DNA of 64,000 nt from Barrientosiimonas humi (GCF_006716095.1 NZ_VFOK01000001.1:620001-684000), one strand, 5' to 3'. Positions 17,800 to 26,971 are shown, counted from the first letter of the stretch. A program made the numbers and translations. Notes: generated by a model not told the origin, from the letters alone.

Positions 17800-18099
17800 A
17801 TGCCGCGGCGCAACCGCCCGAAGCGGACCGAGCCACGCGGCGATGTGGCCCGGGCCTTCGGCGGGGGCACCCGGCGCGAGGCGTACGCCGGTCGCACCTA
17901 CGAGGTGCGCTCGGTGCGCGGCAACGACGCCGGGCGCAGCTATGTCTGCCCCGGCTGCCAGTCGCAGGTCAGCAGCGCGGTGCCGCACGAGGTCGTCTGG
18001 CCCGCCGACGGGCTGGGCGACGTGAGCGATCGCCGGCACTGGCACACACCGTGCTGGCGGGCGCGCGACCGCAGGCCGCCCCGGGGGTCGTGGCGCTGA
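17800..18099 (+). CDS. Small conserved actinobacterial protein with zinc-ribbon-like CPGC motif
   Basis: Protein of 99 residues with a basic N-terminus and the segment YVCPGCQSQVSSAVPHEVVWP followed by RRHWHTPCW. The CPGC pair plus the later His and Cys residues could bind a metal; this is inferred. Similar short proteins in Streptomyces are often labelled ATP/GTP-binding without clear support. The ATG starts 3 bases after the dehydrogenase stop, so the two are probably co-transcribed. The function is unknown. Confidence 0.75.
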   Translation: MPRRNRPKRTEPRGDVARAFGGGTRREAYAGRTYEVRSVRGNDAGRSYVCPGCQSQVSSAVPHEVVWPADGLGDVSDRRHWHTPCWRARDRRPPRGSWR

Positions 18100-18118
18100 G
18101 TGGGCTCGCCCCGAGCGC

Positions 18119-19786
18119 TCAGGCGTGCGCCTGGCGCGGCACCAGCACCTCTTCGTAGAGCAGCAGCAGCCCCGCGGCGATCGGGATCGCCAGCAGCGCG
18201 CCGAGCACCCCGAGCAGCGTGCCGCCGGCCAGCGCCGCCACGACCGTGACCGCGCCGGGCACCGACACGGTGCGCTGCATGACGCGCGGGACGATGACGT
18301 AGTTCTCGAACTGCTGGTAGATCAGGTAGTAGATGCCGACGACCAGCGCCGTCTGCGGCGAGACGAAGAACGCCACGATCGCCACGATCACGGCGCCGAT
18401 CGTCGCGCCGACCATCGGGATCAGCCCGAGGAAGCCGACGACCACCGCGAGCACCGCCGCGTAGGGGACGCCGAGCAGCGTCATCATCACCCAGCTGCAG
18501 ACGGCGTTGATGCTGGCGACGATGACCTGGCCGATGGCGTACGACCCCGTGCGCCGCATGATCTCCTCGGCCAGCGACACGAAGCGGGGGCGGCGGCTGG
18601 CCGGCACCATCGCGTAGACCGCGCGCTTGACGGTGGGGAAGGAGGCGAGGAAGTACAGCGTCAGGATCAGCACGGTGAACGCCTGGAACAGCCCGCTCGC
18701 GACCGCCTTGCCGGCGCCGAGCACGCCGCCGAAGACCTGGCTGACGAACGCGCCGTCGGTGGTCTTCTCGGTCACCTGCTCGTTGATCTTCTGCCCGATC
18801 TGGTAGTCGTGGTCGAGCTGCTGCACCCACTCCTGCTCGGTGAAGCTCTCGGCATAGCTCGGGGCGTTCTCGACCAGCTGCGTGGTCTCCTTGATCAGCG
18901 GCGGCACCACGACCCACGCGAGGATCGCGAAGACGCCGACGAGCCCGAGACAGACCAGGGTGACCGCGAGCGAGCGCCGGGCGCCGCGCCGCTCCAGCGC
19001 CTCGACGATCGGGTTGAGCGCGAGGGTCAGGAAGAACGCGACGAGCAGCACCGTGAGCGTGGTCTGCAGCTCGGTCAGCATCTTGACCAGGCCGTACGCC
19101 AGCGCCACCCCGATCGCGGCCGTGAACCCCAGGTAGAGGGGGGAGTGGCGGTTGAACGCCTTCCCCAGCTGCCCGTACGCCGTCGCCGCCCGACGCCCGG
19201 ACGTCGCGTGGGCCGCTCGGCTGGCTCCGTGCCCGCCGGCCTCAGCGGCCTCGTCGTCGGTCGCCTGTCCCGCGCTGGCTCGTCCCGCAGCCGGCTGCCT
19301 CGCGTCGTCCCCCGCGGCGTCGTGCTCCGCGGGGTCGTGCTCCGTCGCGTCGCGCTCGACGGCGTCGCCGAGCTCGGTGCGCCCCTCGTCGGGGTGGTCC
19401 GCGCCGGTCCGGCGGGCGTCGTCGACGGCTGCGGTGCCGGGGACGTACATCTCGTCGGGGTCCGCCGGCCCCGTCGGCCCCCCGCTCACCGGGTGGGTGT
19501 CGGGCCGCTGGATGCGGTTGCTCTCGCGCAGCGTCTGCAGCTGCTGCTCCTGGAACTGGCGCCAGCGGCGCATCGCGTCGCCGGGCCGGTACCCACGGCG
19601 CGCGGCGCCCTCGGCCTGGGCGTCGGTGCCGGACCCCGGCCCGGTCCCGGAGCCGTGCTCGCCCGCGGGGGTCGCCGCGTCGTCGATGGGCTGTCCGGGG
19701 CGCTCCACGGAGAGGCGGATGCGCGGCAGCTGGGGACGGGGCAGGCGCGGCACGACGGCGACTGTGCCACACCCGGGCAGGGACAC
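18119..19786 (-). CDS. AI-2E family transporter with long disordered N-terminus
   Basis: Polytopic membrane protein of up to 555 residues. The C-terminal ~350 residues match the AI-2E/TqsA exporter family, with about seven to eight helices and conserved stretches such as LGLIPMVGATIGAVIVAIVA and YYLIYQQFENYVIVPRVMQ. The first ~200 residues are acidic, Asp/Glu/Ala/Gly-rich and low-complexity, probably a disordered cytoplasmic tail. A GTG at 19786 opens the frame; another GTG at 19753 would give a start at PRLPRPQLPRIRLS. The transported compound is unknown; quorum-signal export should not be assumed. Confidence 0.85.
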   Translation of the reverse strand: MSLPGCGTVAVVPRLPRPQLPRIRLSVERPGQPIDDAATPAGEHGSGTGPGSGTDAQAEGAARRGYRPGDAMRRWRQFQEQQLQTLRESNRIQRPDTHPVSGGPTGPADPDEMYVPGTAAVDDARRTGADHPDEGRTELGDAVERDATEHDPAEHDAAGDDARQPAAGRASAGQATDDEAAEAGGHGASRAAHATSGRRAATAYGQLGKAFNRHSPLYLGFTAAIGVALAYGLVKMLTELQTTLTVLLVAFFLTLALNPIVEALERRGARRSLAVTLVCLGLVGVFAILAWVVVPPLIKETTQLVENAPSYAESFTEQEWVQQLDHDYQIGQKINEQVTEKTTDGAFVSQVFGGVLGAGKAVASGLFQAFTVLILTLYFLASFPTVKRAVYAMVPASRRPRFVSLAEEIMRRTGSYAIGQVIVASINAVCSWVMMTLLGVPYAAVLAVVVGFLGLIPMVGATIGAVIVAIVAFFVSPQTALVVGIYYLIYQQFENYVIVPRVMQRTVSVPGAVTVVAALAGGTLLGVLGALLAIPIAAGLLLLYEEVLVPRQAHA

Positions 19787-19937
19787 ACAGTGTCCTTGGG
19801 GGTGATGTCGTCAGGTGCGGCCCGGCCGCGCGCCGGGTGCTCGCGCGGTGCCTGCGGAGGGCAAGACTTACAGTGGTGCAGGTCACGCCCTCGCGTGCAC
19901 CCACGTCACCACCGCCGTCGCTGGAGGCTCTTTCGTC

Positions 19938-21149
19938 ATGGCGCAGAACGCTGATCGCACCCCCGTCCTGGTCGCCGGGGCCCGCACCCCGATGGGCCGG
20001 CTGCTGGGTTCGCTGAAGGACTTCTCCGGCGCCGACCTGGGTGGCGCGGCCATCCGGGGCGCGCTCGACAAGGCCGGGGTCACGCCCGAGCAGGTCGACT
20101 ACGTGATCATGGGCCAGGTGCTCACCGCCGGCGCGGGCCAGATCCCCGCCCGGCAGGCCGCGGTCGCCGCGGGCATCCCGATGAGCGTCCCCGCGCTGAC
20201 CATCAACAAGGTCTGCCTGTCCGGCGTCGACGCCGTCGCCCTGGCCGCGCAGCTGGTGCGGCTCGGCGAGTTCGACATCGTCGTCGCGGGCGGCCAGGAG
20301 TCGATGAGCCAGGCGCCGCACCTGCTGGAGAAGAGCCGCGAGGGGTTCAAGTACGGCGACGTCACCATGCGCGACCACATGGCCTACGACGGGCTCTGGG
20401 ACGCCTTCACCGACCAGGCGATGGGCAACCTCACCGAGTCCGCGAACACCGGGGACCAGGGGTTCAGCCGCGAGGAGCAGGACGCCTTCGCCGCCCGCAG
20501 CCACCAGCTCGCCGCGCGCGCCTGGAAGGACGGGCTGTTCGACGACGAGGTCGTCTCGATCTCGATCCCGCAGCGCAAGGGCGACCCGATCGAGTTCAAG
20601 TCCGACGAGGGCATCCGCGCCGACACGACCACCGAGTCGCTGGCCAAGCTGCGCCCGGCGTTCAGCAAGGACGGCACGATCACCGCGGGCTCGGCGTCGC
20701 AGATCTCCGACGGTGCCGCCGCGGTCGTCGTGACGAGCAAGGCCAAGGCGGAAGAGCTGGGTCTGGACTGGCTGGCCGAGATCGGCGCCCACGGGGTCGT
20801 CGCGGGCCCCGACTCCACGCTGCAGTCGCAGCCCGCCAACGCGATCAAGGTCGCCTGCGTCAAGGAGGGCATCGAGCCCACCGACCTCGACCTGGTCGAG
20901 ATCAACGAGGCGTTCGCGGCGGTCGGCCTGGCCTCCACCAAGGAGCTCGGGCTCGACCCCGACAAGGTCAACGTCAACGGCGGCGCGATCGCCATGGGCC
21001 ACCCGATCGGGATGTCCGGCGCGCGCATCTACCTGCACCTCGCCCTCGAGCTCGCGCGCCGCGGCGGCGGGGTCGGCGCGGCGGCGCTGTGCGGTGGCGG
21101 GGGCCAGGGCGACGCCCTGGTCGTACGCGTGCCGAAGGCTTCGTCCTGA
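19938..21149 (+). CDS. Acetyl-CoA C-acetyltransferase (thiolase)
   Basis: Thiolase of 403 residues that condenses two acetyl-CoA or cleaves 3-ketoacyl-CoA. The nucleophile is C93 ([10 protein letters not shown]), and the C-terminal [10 protein letters not shown] and CGGGGQG motifs supply the catalytic His and second Cys. The ATG at 19938 follows a GGAGG site (19922-19926). The frame is open upstream, but that part does not resemble thiolase. TACAGT at 19869-19874 is a possible -10. Its end overlaps meaB, so acetyl-CoA chemistry and B12-mutase maintenance are co-transcribed. Confidence 0.94.
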   Translation: MAQNADRTPVLVAGARTPMGRLLGSLKDFSGADLGGAAIRGALDKAGVTPEQVDYVIMGQVLTAGAGQIPARQAAVAAGIPMSVPALTINKVCLSGVDAVALAAQLVRLGEFDIVVAGGQESMSQAPHLLEKSREGFKYGDVTMRDHMAYDGLWDAFTDQAMGNLTESANTGDQGFSREEQDAFAARSHQLAARAWKDGLFDDEVVSISIPQRKGDPIEFKSDEGIRADTTTESLAKLRPAFSKDGTITAGSASQISDGAAAVVVTSKAKAEELGLDWLAEIGAHGVVAGPDSTLQSQPANAIKVACVKEGIEPTDLDLVEINEAFAAVGLASTKELGLDPDKVNVNGGAIAMGHPIGMSGARIYLHLALELARRGGGVGAAALCGGGGQGDALVVRVPKASS

Positions 21150-22135
21150 CCGACCAGCAGGCGCGGCCCGCCCGGCGGCGACGCCGGGACACCGACGTCA
21201 CCGGCCTGGTGGCGCAGGCCCGCGAGGGCTCGCCGCGCGCGGTCGCCCGGCTGATCACCCTCGTGGAGAACGCCGACCCGGCGCTGCGCGAGGTGATGGC
21301 GGCGCTCGCGCCGCACACGGGGCACGCGCGGATCATCGGGCTCACCGGCTCGCCCGGCGTCGGGAAGTCCACGTCGACGTCGATGCTGGTGCGGGCGTAC
21401 CGCGACCAGGGGCTGCGCGTCGGGGTGCTCGCGGTCGACCCGACCTCGCCGTTCAGCGGCGGGGCGCTGCTCGGTGACCGCATCCGGCTGGCCGAGCACG
21501 CCACCGACCGGGGCGTCTACATGCGCTCGATGGCCAGTCGCGGCCACCTCGGCGGGCTGTCCTGGACCACGCCGCAGGCGCTGCGGGTGCTCGACGCCGC
21601 CGGGTGCGACGTGGTGCTGCTGGAGACCGTCGGTGTCGGCCAGTCCGAGGTCGAGGTCGCCGGGCTCGCCGACACCACCGTCGTACTGCTCGCGCCGGGC
21701 ATGGGTGACGGGGTGCAGGCCGCCAAGGCCGGCATCCTCGAGATCGGTGACGTGTTCGTCGTCAACAAGGCCGACCGTGAGGGCGCCGACGTCACCGTGC
21801 GCGACATCCGCGGCATGATCAGCCTCGGCGACCGCACCGAGCCCGGCCTGTGGCGCCCGCCCGTCGTGAAGACCGTGGCCGAGCGCGGGGAGGGCGTCGA
21901 GGAGGTCCTCGAGGCGCTCGACAAGCACCGCGCGTGGATGGAGCAGACCGGCACGCTGCGCCAGCGGCGGCTCGACCGGGCCGCGCGCGAGGTCGAGGCC
22001 ATCGCGGTGCGCACGCTGCGCGACCGGATGGGCGACGTGCGTGCGGGGCGCGGCCTGGACGAGCTGGCCGCCCAGGTCGTCGACGGCCGCACCGACCCGT
22101 ACGCCGCCGCCGGCACCCTCGTCGCCGAGATCTGA
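21089..22135 (+). CDS. meaB: MeaB-type GTPase, chaperone of B12-dependent acyl-CoA mutase
   Basis: G3E-family GTPase that protects and loads adenosylcobalamin-dependent mutases such as IcmA encoded 1.9 kb downstream. The Walker A motif GSPGVGKS, the [18 protein letters not shown] segment and the NKAD specificity motif are all present. The start is uncertain. A GTG at 21089 gives the listed frame but overlaps the thiolase by about 60 bases. The family-typical N-terminus points to about 21146, where only a CTG occurs, in a CTGA overlap with the thiolase stop. A GTG at 21209 gives a short form beginning at [14 protein letters not shown]. Confidence 0.9.
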   Translation: MRWRGPGRRPGRTRAEGFVLTDQQARPARRRRRDTDVTGLVAQAREGSPRAVARLITLVENADPALREVMAALAPHTGHARIIGLTGSPGVGKSTSTSMLVRAYRDQGLRVGVLAVDPTSPFSGGALLGDRIRLAEHATDRGVYMRSMASRGHLGGLSWTTPQALRVLDAAGCDVVLLETVGVGQSEVEVAGLADTTVVLLAPGMGDGVQAAKAGILEIGDVFVVNKADREGADVTVRDIRGMISLGDRTEPGLWRPPVVKTVAERGEGVEEVLEALDKHRAWMEQTGTLRQRRLDRAAREVEAIAVRTLRDRMGDVRAGRGLDELAAQVVDGRTDPYAAAGTLVAEI

Positions 22136-22151
22136 TTCCGCTGGCCTCGGT

Positions 22152-22240
22152 GGGGCGGGCAGGTGGGGTCGGTATCGACCCGAGGTGCCCGGTTTCGTCC
22201 GTTCGGGGCGGGCAGGTGGGGTCGGTATCGACCCGAGGTG
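22152..22240. repeat. Two-copy tandem repeat with short hairpins after meaB
   Basis: Two identical 36-base units (22152-22187 and 22205-22240, period 53) begin GGGGCGGGCAGG and carry the hairpin GGGTCGGTATCGACCC (6-bp stem, GTAT loop). They lie between the meaB stop and the next gene. They could act as terminators or mRNA-stabilising structures. No poly-T follows, as is usual in actinobacteria. Confidence 0.75.
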
Positions 22241-22255
22241 GCCGGGGCCGCCGCG

Positions 22256-22261
22256 TAGCCT
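22256..22261 (+). promoter_or_regulatory. Putative leaderless -10 (TAGCCT)
   Basis: TAGCCT ends 7 bases before the ATG at 22269. No ribosome-binding site separates them, which fits a leaderless transcript for the DUF77-family gene and the genes after it. Confidence 0.5.
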
Positions 22262-22268
22262 TGAGGCC

Positions 22269-22580
22269 ATGCTCTTCGCCTTCTCCGTCGCCCCGTCCAC
22301 GACCGACGACCCGGAGGGGTCGGTGAGCGCGGCCGTCGCCGACGCGATCGCCGTGGTGCGCGACTCCGGCGTGCCCTACCGGCTCGACTCGATGTTCACC
22401 ACGCTCGAGGGCGAGTGGGACGAGTGCATGCCGGTGATCAAGGCCGCCTGCGACGCCGTCGCGAAGCACTCCCCGCGGGTGAGCCTGGTCGTCAAGGCCG
22501 ACCTGCGGCCGGGGTTCACCGGGCAGCTGGACGCCAAGGTCGAGCGCGTCGAGCAGCGCCTGCGCGACGCCGGCGCATGA
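22269..22580 (+). CDS. Thiamine-binding / DUF77 (MTH1187-YkoF type) family protein
   Basis: Protein of 103 residues matching the MTH1187/YkoF-like ferredoxin-fold family, with SVAPSTTDDPEGSVSAAVADAIAVV and SGVPYRLDSMFTTLEGEWDE. Members bind thiamine or related ligands. It has no transporter neighbours here, so the ligand and role remain open. Its TGA overlaps the ATG of the next gene, indicating translational coupling. Confidence 0.8.
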   Translation: MLFAFSVAPSTTDDPEGSVSAAVADAIAVVRDSGVPYRLDSMFTTLEGEWDECMPVIKAACDAVAKHSPRVSLVVKADLRPGFTGQLDAKVERVEQRLRDAGA

Positions 22581-23104
22581 GCGAGGAGCTGGTCCTCTAC
22601 ACCGTCCGCCCACCGCGGCTCGCCGACGCCCCGCAGCTGGGTGAGCTGCACGTGCAGGTCTGGCGCCAGGCGTACGCCGGGATCATGTCCGAGGAGTACC
22701 TCGCCGGCCTGCGTCCGGCCGACCGGGCCGAGCGCTGGCGGGCGATCGCGGCGGAGGAGGCCGAGGGGGTCGCGGCCGCCGACGGCAAGGTGACGCGGGT
22801 CGCGCAGCACCCCGACGGCCGCCTCGTCGGCTTCGCCACGGTGGCACCGGCGCGCGACGACGAACCGCCAGTTCCGTTGGAGCTGTGGGCGATCAACGTG
22901 CTGGCCGAGTTCCACGGCACCGGAGCCGCGGGGCAGCTGCTGGCCGCGACCCTGGGCGACCGCTCGGCATACCTCTGGGTCGTCGAGGGCAACCAGCGCG
23001 CCATCGCCTTCTATCGCAAGCACGGCTTCGAGCTCGACGGGGAACGGGCCGTGCACGACGCCAGCGGGACGCCCGAGGTGCGCATGGTGCGCCGCCCCGC
23101 CTGA
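22577..23104 (+). CDS. GNAT family N-acetyltransferase
   Basis: Acetyl-CoA-dependent acyltransferase of 175 residues. The N-terminal YTVRPPRLADAPQLGELHVQVWRQAYAGI is typical of GNATs. The cofactor-binding loop is in NVLAEFHGTGAAGQLLAA (the Q/RxxGxG/A pattern is loosely kept as HGTGAA). The NQRAIAFYRKHGFELDGE motif near the C-terminus is diagnostic. The substrate cannot be predicted. It overlaps the preceding gene by four bases. Confidence 0.85.
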   Translation: MSEELVLYTVRPPRLADAPQLGELHVQVWRQAYAGIMSEEYLAGLRPADRAERWRAIAAEEAEGVAAADGKVTRVAQHPDGRLVGFATVAPARDDEPPVPLELWAINVLAEFHGTGAAGQLLAATLGDRSAYLWVVEGNQRAIAFYRKHGFELDGERAVHDASGTPEVRMVRRPA

Positions 23105-23134
23105 GGCGAATCGGTCCAGGACGACGGCGGCCGC

Positions 23135-23140
23135 TAGTTT
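23135..23140 (+). promoter_or_regulatory. Putative leaderless -10 (TAGTTT) of the MarR gene
   Basis: TAGTTT ends 6 bases before the GTG start at 23147. The 42-base gap after the acetyltransferase gene therefore probably carries a separate promoter for the regulator and the gene behind it. Confidence 0.5.
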
Positions 23141-23146
23141 GGCGCC

Positions 23147-23665
23147 GTGCCGAAACCGTTGCCGTTCGACCCGATCCGCCGCGCGGCGCAGCTGTGGGAG
23201 GAGCGGTTCGGCGAGGACAGCCCGGTGGCGGCGATGGCCTCGGCCACGTCGGTCATGCGGGTGCAGCAGATCCTCGTCGCCCGCCTCGACGCCGCCGTCG
23301 CGCCGTTCGACCTGACCTTCGCGCGCTACGAGGCGCTGGTGCTGCTGAGCTTCAGCCGCAACGGCGAGCTGCCGATGAGCAAGGTGGGGGAGCGGCTGAT
23401 GATCCACCCCACGAGCGTGACCAACATCGTGCAGCGGCTGGCGGCGCAGGGTTATGTCGAGCGGGTGCGCAACCCGCGCGACGGGAGGGGGATGCTCGCG
23501 CGGCTGACCCCGCAAGGACGTACGGCGATGGAGCGGGCCACCGAGGCCCTGCACGAGATCGAGTTCGGGCTGGGTGCGCTCGACGACGACCAGCACCGCG
23601 ACCTGTTCCGGCTGCTGCACGCCGTGCGCACCGAGCAGGGTGACTTCGAGGAGGGCGAGGCATGA
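23147..23665 (+). CDS. MarR family transcriptional regulator
   Basis: Winged-helix regulator of 172 residues. The HTH region spans about residues 60-115: [34 protein letters not shown] and [21 protein letters not shown], the last being the wing. Its ATGA overlap with the next gene and position just upstream of icmA make it a candidate regulator of the mutase. The 18-bp palindrome at 23989-24006 is the size of MarR operators. The link is inference. The inducer might be an acyl-CoA or phenolic compound, but nothing in the sequence shows which. Confidence 0.88.
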   Translation: MPKPLPFDPIRRAAQLWEERFGEDSPVAAMASATSVMRVQQILVARLDAAVAPFDLTFARYEALVLLSFSRNGELPMSKVGERLMIHPTSVTNIVQRLAAQGYVERVRNPRDGRGMLARLTPQGRTAMERATEALHEIEFGLGALDDDQHRDLFRLLHAVRTEQGDFEEGEA

Positions 23666-23994
23666 GCGAACGCCTGGACGTGCTGGTCTTCTACGTCCCG
23701 GTCGAGGACGCCGAGCGGGTGCTGGCGGCGGTCTTCGCGGCCGGCGGCGGCCGCATCGGTGCGTACGACTCGTGCGCCTACCGCCAGACCGGCACCGGGC
23801 AGTTCCGCCCGCTCGACGGCGCCAACCCCGCGATCGGGCGCGTCGGCGACGTCGAGCAGGTCGCCGAAGAACGGTGCGAGCTGGTGCTGCCGCGCCGGCT
23901 GCGCGCCGAGGTGGTGGCCGCGCTCGTGGCCGCGCACCCGTACGAGACGCCCGCCTTCCACGTGCTCGAGACGGCCGACATCGACAACTACTAG
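23662..23994 (+). CDS. NIF3/YqfO C-terminal-like (CutA-fold) small protein
   Basis: Protein of 110 residues resembling the CutA-like inserted domain of NIF3/YqfO proteins. [51 protein letters not shown] and [13 protein letters not shown] (both read in segments) are the recognisable parts. It stands alone without the rest of NIF3. The ATG overlaps the MarR stop. Its stop codon TAG lies inside the 18-bp palindrome that precedes icmA. The biochemical role is not known. Confidence 0.78.
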   Translation: MSERLDVLVFYVPVEDAERVLAAVFAAGGGRIGAYDSCAYRQTGTGQFRPLDGANPAIGRVGDVEQVAEERCELVLPRRLRAEVVAALVAAHPYETPAFHVLETADIDNY

Positions 23995-24006
23995 GACGTC
24001 CTAGTA
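23989..24006. promoter_or_regulatory. 18-bp perfect palindrome over the icmA promoter (candidate operator)
   Basis: TACTAGGACGTCCTAGTA is perfectly symmetric, spans the preceding stop codon and ends 10 bases before the icmA ATG. A -10-like TAGTAT (24002-24007) overlaps its right arm, so a protein bound here would block the promoter. The MarR regulator encoded at 23147-23665 is the nearest candidate. Confidence 0.75.
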
Positions 24007-24016
24007 TTCTGGGGTC

Positions 24017-25771
24017 ATGTCGACGCAGCCTGACCCCACCACCGGCCGCTCCCGCTGGGAGCAGCGCTTCGCCGCCGCGCAGAGCAAGGGGCAGGTGCGC
24101 GACGCCGACTTCACGACCCTGTCCGGCATGGAGGTCGAGCCGGCCTACGGCCCGACCAACGGCGAGGCCCCCGAGCGCATCGGCTGGCCGGGCGAGTTCC
24201 CTTACACCCGAGGGCTCTACCCCACCGGCTATCGCGGCCGCACGTGGACGATCCGGCAGTTCGCCGGGTTCGGCAACGCGGTGCAGACCAACCAGCGCTA
24301 CAAGATGATCCTCGAGCGCGGGGGCGGCGGGCTGTCCGTCGCGTTCGACATGCCGACCCTCATGGGACGCGACTCCGACGACGCGCTGAGCCTCGGCGAG
24401 GTCGGCCACTGCGGCGTCGCCATCGACTCGGCGGCCGACATGGACCTGCTGTTCTCCGACATCCCGCTGCAGGACGTCACGACGTCGATGACGATCTCCG
24501 GCCCGGCCGTGCCGGCCTTCTGCATGTACCTCGTCGCGGCCGAGCGCCAGGGCGCCGACATCAGCAAGCTCAACGGCACCCTGCAGACCGACATCTTCAA
24601 GGAGTACATCGCGCAGAAGGAGTGGCTGTTCGCGCCCGAGCCGCACCTGCGGCTCATCGGTGACCTCATGGAGTTCACGACCGCGAACATCCCTGCGTAC
24701 AAACCACTTTCGGTCTCCGGCTACCACATCCGCGAGGCCGGCTCGACCGCCGCGCAGGAGCTGGCGTTCACCCTCGCCGACGGCTTCGGCTACGTCGAGC
24801 TGGGCCTCTCGCGCGGGCTCGACGTCGACGCCTTCGCCCCGGGCCTGTCGTTCTTCTTCGACAGCCACCTCGACTTCTTCGAGGAGATCGCCAAGTTCCG
24901 CGCCGCCCGCCGCATCTGGGCGCGCTGGATGCGCGACGTCTACGGCGCCAAGAGCGAGAAGTCGATGTGGCTGCGCTTCCACACCCAGACCGCCGGCGTC
25001 TCGCTCACCGCGCAGCAGCCGATGAACAACGTCGTGCGCACCGCCGTCGAGGCGCTCGCCGCCGTGCTCGGCGGCACCAACTCCCTGCACACCAACGCGC
25101 TCGACGAGACGCTCGCGCTGCCGACCGACCAGTCGGCCGAGGTCGCCCTGCGCACCCAGCAGGTGCTCATGGAGGAGACCGGCGTCGTGAACGTCGCCGA
25201 CCCGCTCGGCGGCAGCTGGTACGTCGAGGCGCTCACCGACAAGATCGAGGCCGAGGCCGAGAAGATCTTCGACAAGATCCTGCAGCTGGGCGGCAGCGAC
25301 CTCAGCTCCGCCGACCACGCCGGCCTGGCCGCCAAGGTGCGCTCCTCGGTCGGCCAGGGCGGCGACGGCGACTGGCCGATCACCGCCGGGATCCTGCGCG
25401 GCATCGAGGACGGCTGGTTCATGTCCGAGATCGCCGAGGCCGCCTTCCAGTACCAGACGGCGCTGGAGAAGGGCGACAAGAAGGTCGTCGGCGTCAACGT
25501 GCACACCCACTCGCTGGCCAACGAGCTGGAGATCCTGCGGGTCAGCCACGAGGTCGAGCGCGATCAGGTGCGCGAGCTCGGCGCCCGGCGCAAGGCACGC
25601 TCCCAGGCCGACGTCGACGCGGCGCTGCGCACCATGACCGAGGTCGCGCGCGGCGAGGGCAACCTCATCCCGCCGATGCTCGAGGCGGTGCGCGCCGAGG
25701 CGACGCTGGGCGAGATCTGCGACGCGCTGCGCGACGTGTGGGGCGTCTACCGCGAGCCCGCACGGTTCTAG
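24017..25771 (+). CDS. icmA: Isobutyryl-CoA mutase large subunit (coenzyme B12-dependent)
   Basis: Radical mutase subunit of 584 residues interconverting isobutyryl-CoA and n-butyryl-CoA. It is a TIM-barrel protein without the C-terminal cobalamin-binding domain, so it needs a separate small subunit (IcmB), which is not in the window. Substrate-specificity residues match isobutyryl-CoA mutase rather than methylmalonyl-CoA mutase: F82 in WTIRQFAGF (Tyr in MCM) and Q200 in [11 protein letters not shown] (Arg in MCM). The active-site His is H237 (SGYHIREAG). The C-terminus [15 protein letters not shown] also agrees with IcmA. MeaB, the adenosyltransferase and acyl-CoA enzymes nearby support the role. 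Transcription is probably leaderless from TAGTAT inside the palindrome. Confidence 0.93.
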   Translation: MSTQPDPTTGRSRWEQRFAAAQSKGQVRDADFTTLSGMEVEPAYGPTNGEAPERIGWPGEFPYTRGLYPTGYRGRTWTIRQFAGFGNAVQTNQRYKMILERGGGGLSVAFDMPTLMGRDSDDALSLGEVGHCGVAIDSAADMDLLFSDIPLQDVTTSMTISGPAVPAFCMYLVAAERQGADISKLNGTLQTDIFKEYIAQKEWLFAPEPHLRLIGDLMEFTTANIPAYKPLSVSGYHIREAGSTAAQELAFTLADGFGYVELGLSRGLDVDAFAPGLSFFFDSHLDFFEEIAKFRAARRIWARWMRDVYGAKSEKSMWLRFHTQTAGVSLTAQQPMNNVVRTAVEALAAVLGGTNSLHTNALDETLALPTDQSAEVALRTQQVLMEETGVVNVADPLGGSWYVEALTDKIEAEAEKIFDKILQLGGSDLSSADHAGLAAKVRSSVGQGGDGDWPITAGILRGIEDGWFMSEIAEAAFQYQTALEKGDKKVVGVNVHTHSLANELEILRVSHEVERDQVRELGARRKARSQADVDAALRTMTEVARGEGNLIPPMLEAVRAEATLGEICDALRDVWGVYREPARF

Positions 25772-25793
25772 ATTCCTTCTGGTTCAGCTCCTC

Positions 25794-25924
25794 CTCCGGG
25801 AGCCGCTTGCTGCGCTGCGCGTCTCCCGGCATCGTCGCCGAACCGCTGCGTCCAGGTGGACTGGGTACTCCTGCTCCGGGAGGCGCTTGCTGCGCTACGC
25901 GTCTCTCGGCATCGTCGCCGAACC
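25794..25924. repeat. Two-copy 51-base hairpin repeat after icmA
   Basis: Units at 25794-25844 and 25874-25924 (period 80) differ at only a few bases. Each begins CTCCGGGAG and ends CATCGTCGCCGAACC. Each can fold with CCGGGAG pairing to CTCCCGG; in the second unit the partner is CTCTCGG, where one G-T wobble keeps the stem. The repeats fill most of the gap between icmA and the thioredoxin-like gene and may end icmA transcription. Confidence 0.75.
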
Positions 25925-25963
25925 GGGTTCCCGCCGGGGTGAACCATCGGTGAGAATGACGGC

Positions 25964-26971
25964 ATGACTCAGCAGCCTCTGAACGCCGCGCTGCGCGGTG
26001 CGGTGGACCTGTCCGGACTGGCCAACAAGCGCCCCGACGCCGGCGGCGCCGCAGCCGGAGCCCCCGGGGCGGGCGGCGGAGGCGGCTCGACCGGCGGCAT
26101 GGTCGTCGAGGTCGCCGACGCCCAGGCGTTCAGCTCGCTGGTCAGCGCCTCGGTGCGCTACCCCGTGATCATCGCGCTCTACTCCGCCTCGCAGCCCGGC
26201 ACCCGCACGCCGGTCGACGAGCTGGCCACCGCCGTGCGTGCCCAGGGCGGCAAGATCCAGCTCGGCGCGGTCGACATCGACCGGGTCCCCGAGGTCGCGC
26301 AGGCCTTCGCCCAGCTCGGGCAGCAGGTCGCCCAGCAGGGGCAGCTGCCGCCCGGCACCCAGGTGACCACCGTCGCGTTCCTGCAGGGGCAGCCGATGCC
26401 GCTGCCGCCGCTGCCCGACGCCGAGGCCGCGACCCAGCTGGTCGACGAGCTGCTGAAGGTCGCCGTCGCCAACGGCATCGCCGGTCGGGTGCCCGACCCG
26501 GGCGCCGACGAGGGCGCGCAGGACGACGCCGAGGGGGAGGGCGCCGAAGAGGCGCCGCTGTCGCCGGAGCTGCAGCAGGCGTACGACGCGATCGAGGCGG
26601 GCGACTACGCCGGCGCCGTGACGGCGTACGAGTCCGCGCTCGCGAAGAACCCCGCCGACGAGGAGGCGCGGCTCGGCCTCGGGCAGGTCAAGCTGCTGCA
26701 GCGCACCGAGGGGCTCGACGCCACGGCGGTGCGCGCCGACGCCGCGGCCGACCCGAGCAACCTCACGCTTGCCGCCCAGGTCGCCGACCTCGACGTGCTC
26801 GGCGGCCATGTCGAGGACGCCTTCTCGCGGCTCGTCGACCTGGTGCGCACCACCTCCGGGGACGAGCGCAACGCGGTGCGCGAGCATCTCGTGGGGCTGT
26901 TCGACATCGTCGGCGCGAGCGACCCGCGGGTGAAGAAGGCGCGCACCGCGCTGATGTCCGCGCTCTACTGA
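25964..26971 (+). CDS. Thioredoxin-like co-chaperone (CnoX/YbbN type), no active-site CxxC
   Basis: Protein of 335 residues. It has a Gly/Ala-rich linker (about residues 27-45), a thioredoxin fold (about 46-165) and TPR-like helices at the C-terminus (about 205-335, including AYDAIEAGDYAGAVTAYESALAKNPADEEARLGLG, read in segments). This layout matches the chaperone-like CnoX/YbbN family. The active-site position reads YSASQPG, without either cysteine, so it cannot be a dithiol oxidoreductase. A role in protein holding or complex assembly is inferred from the family. Confidence 0.85.
   Translation: MTQQPLNAALRGAVDLSGLANKRPDAGGAAAGAPGAGGGGGSTGGMVVEVADAQAFSSLVSASVRYPVIIALYSASQPGTRTPVDELATAVRAQGGKIQLGAVDIDRVPEVAQAFAQLGQQVAQQGQLPPGTQVTTVAFLQGQPMPLPPLPDAEAATQLVDELLKVAVANGIAGRVPDPGADEGAQDDAEGEGAEEAPLSPELQQAYDAIEAGDYAGAVTAYESALAKNPADEEARLGLGQVKLLQRTEGLDATAVRADAAADPSNLTLAAQVADLDVLGGHVEDAFSRLVDLVRTTSGDERNAVREHLVGLFDIVGASDPRVKKARTALMSALY

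Noticed and set aside
18119-19786. Autoinducer-2 export function for the AI-2E protein
   Set aside because: Family name only; no lsr or luxS genes are seen, and many family members export other solutes.
23995-24016. Cobalamin riboswitch before icmA
   Set aside because: Only 22 bases separate the upstream stop and the ATG; no room for the aptamer. The palindrome explains the region better.
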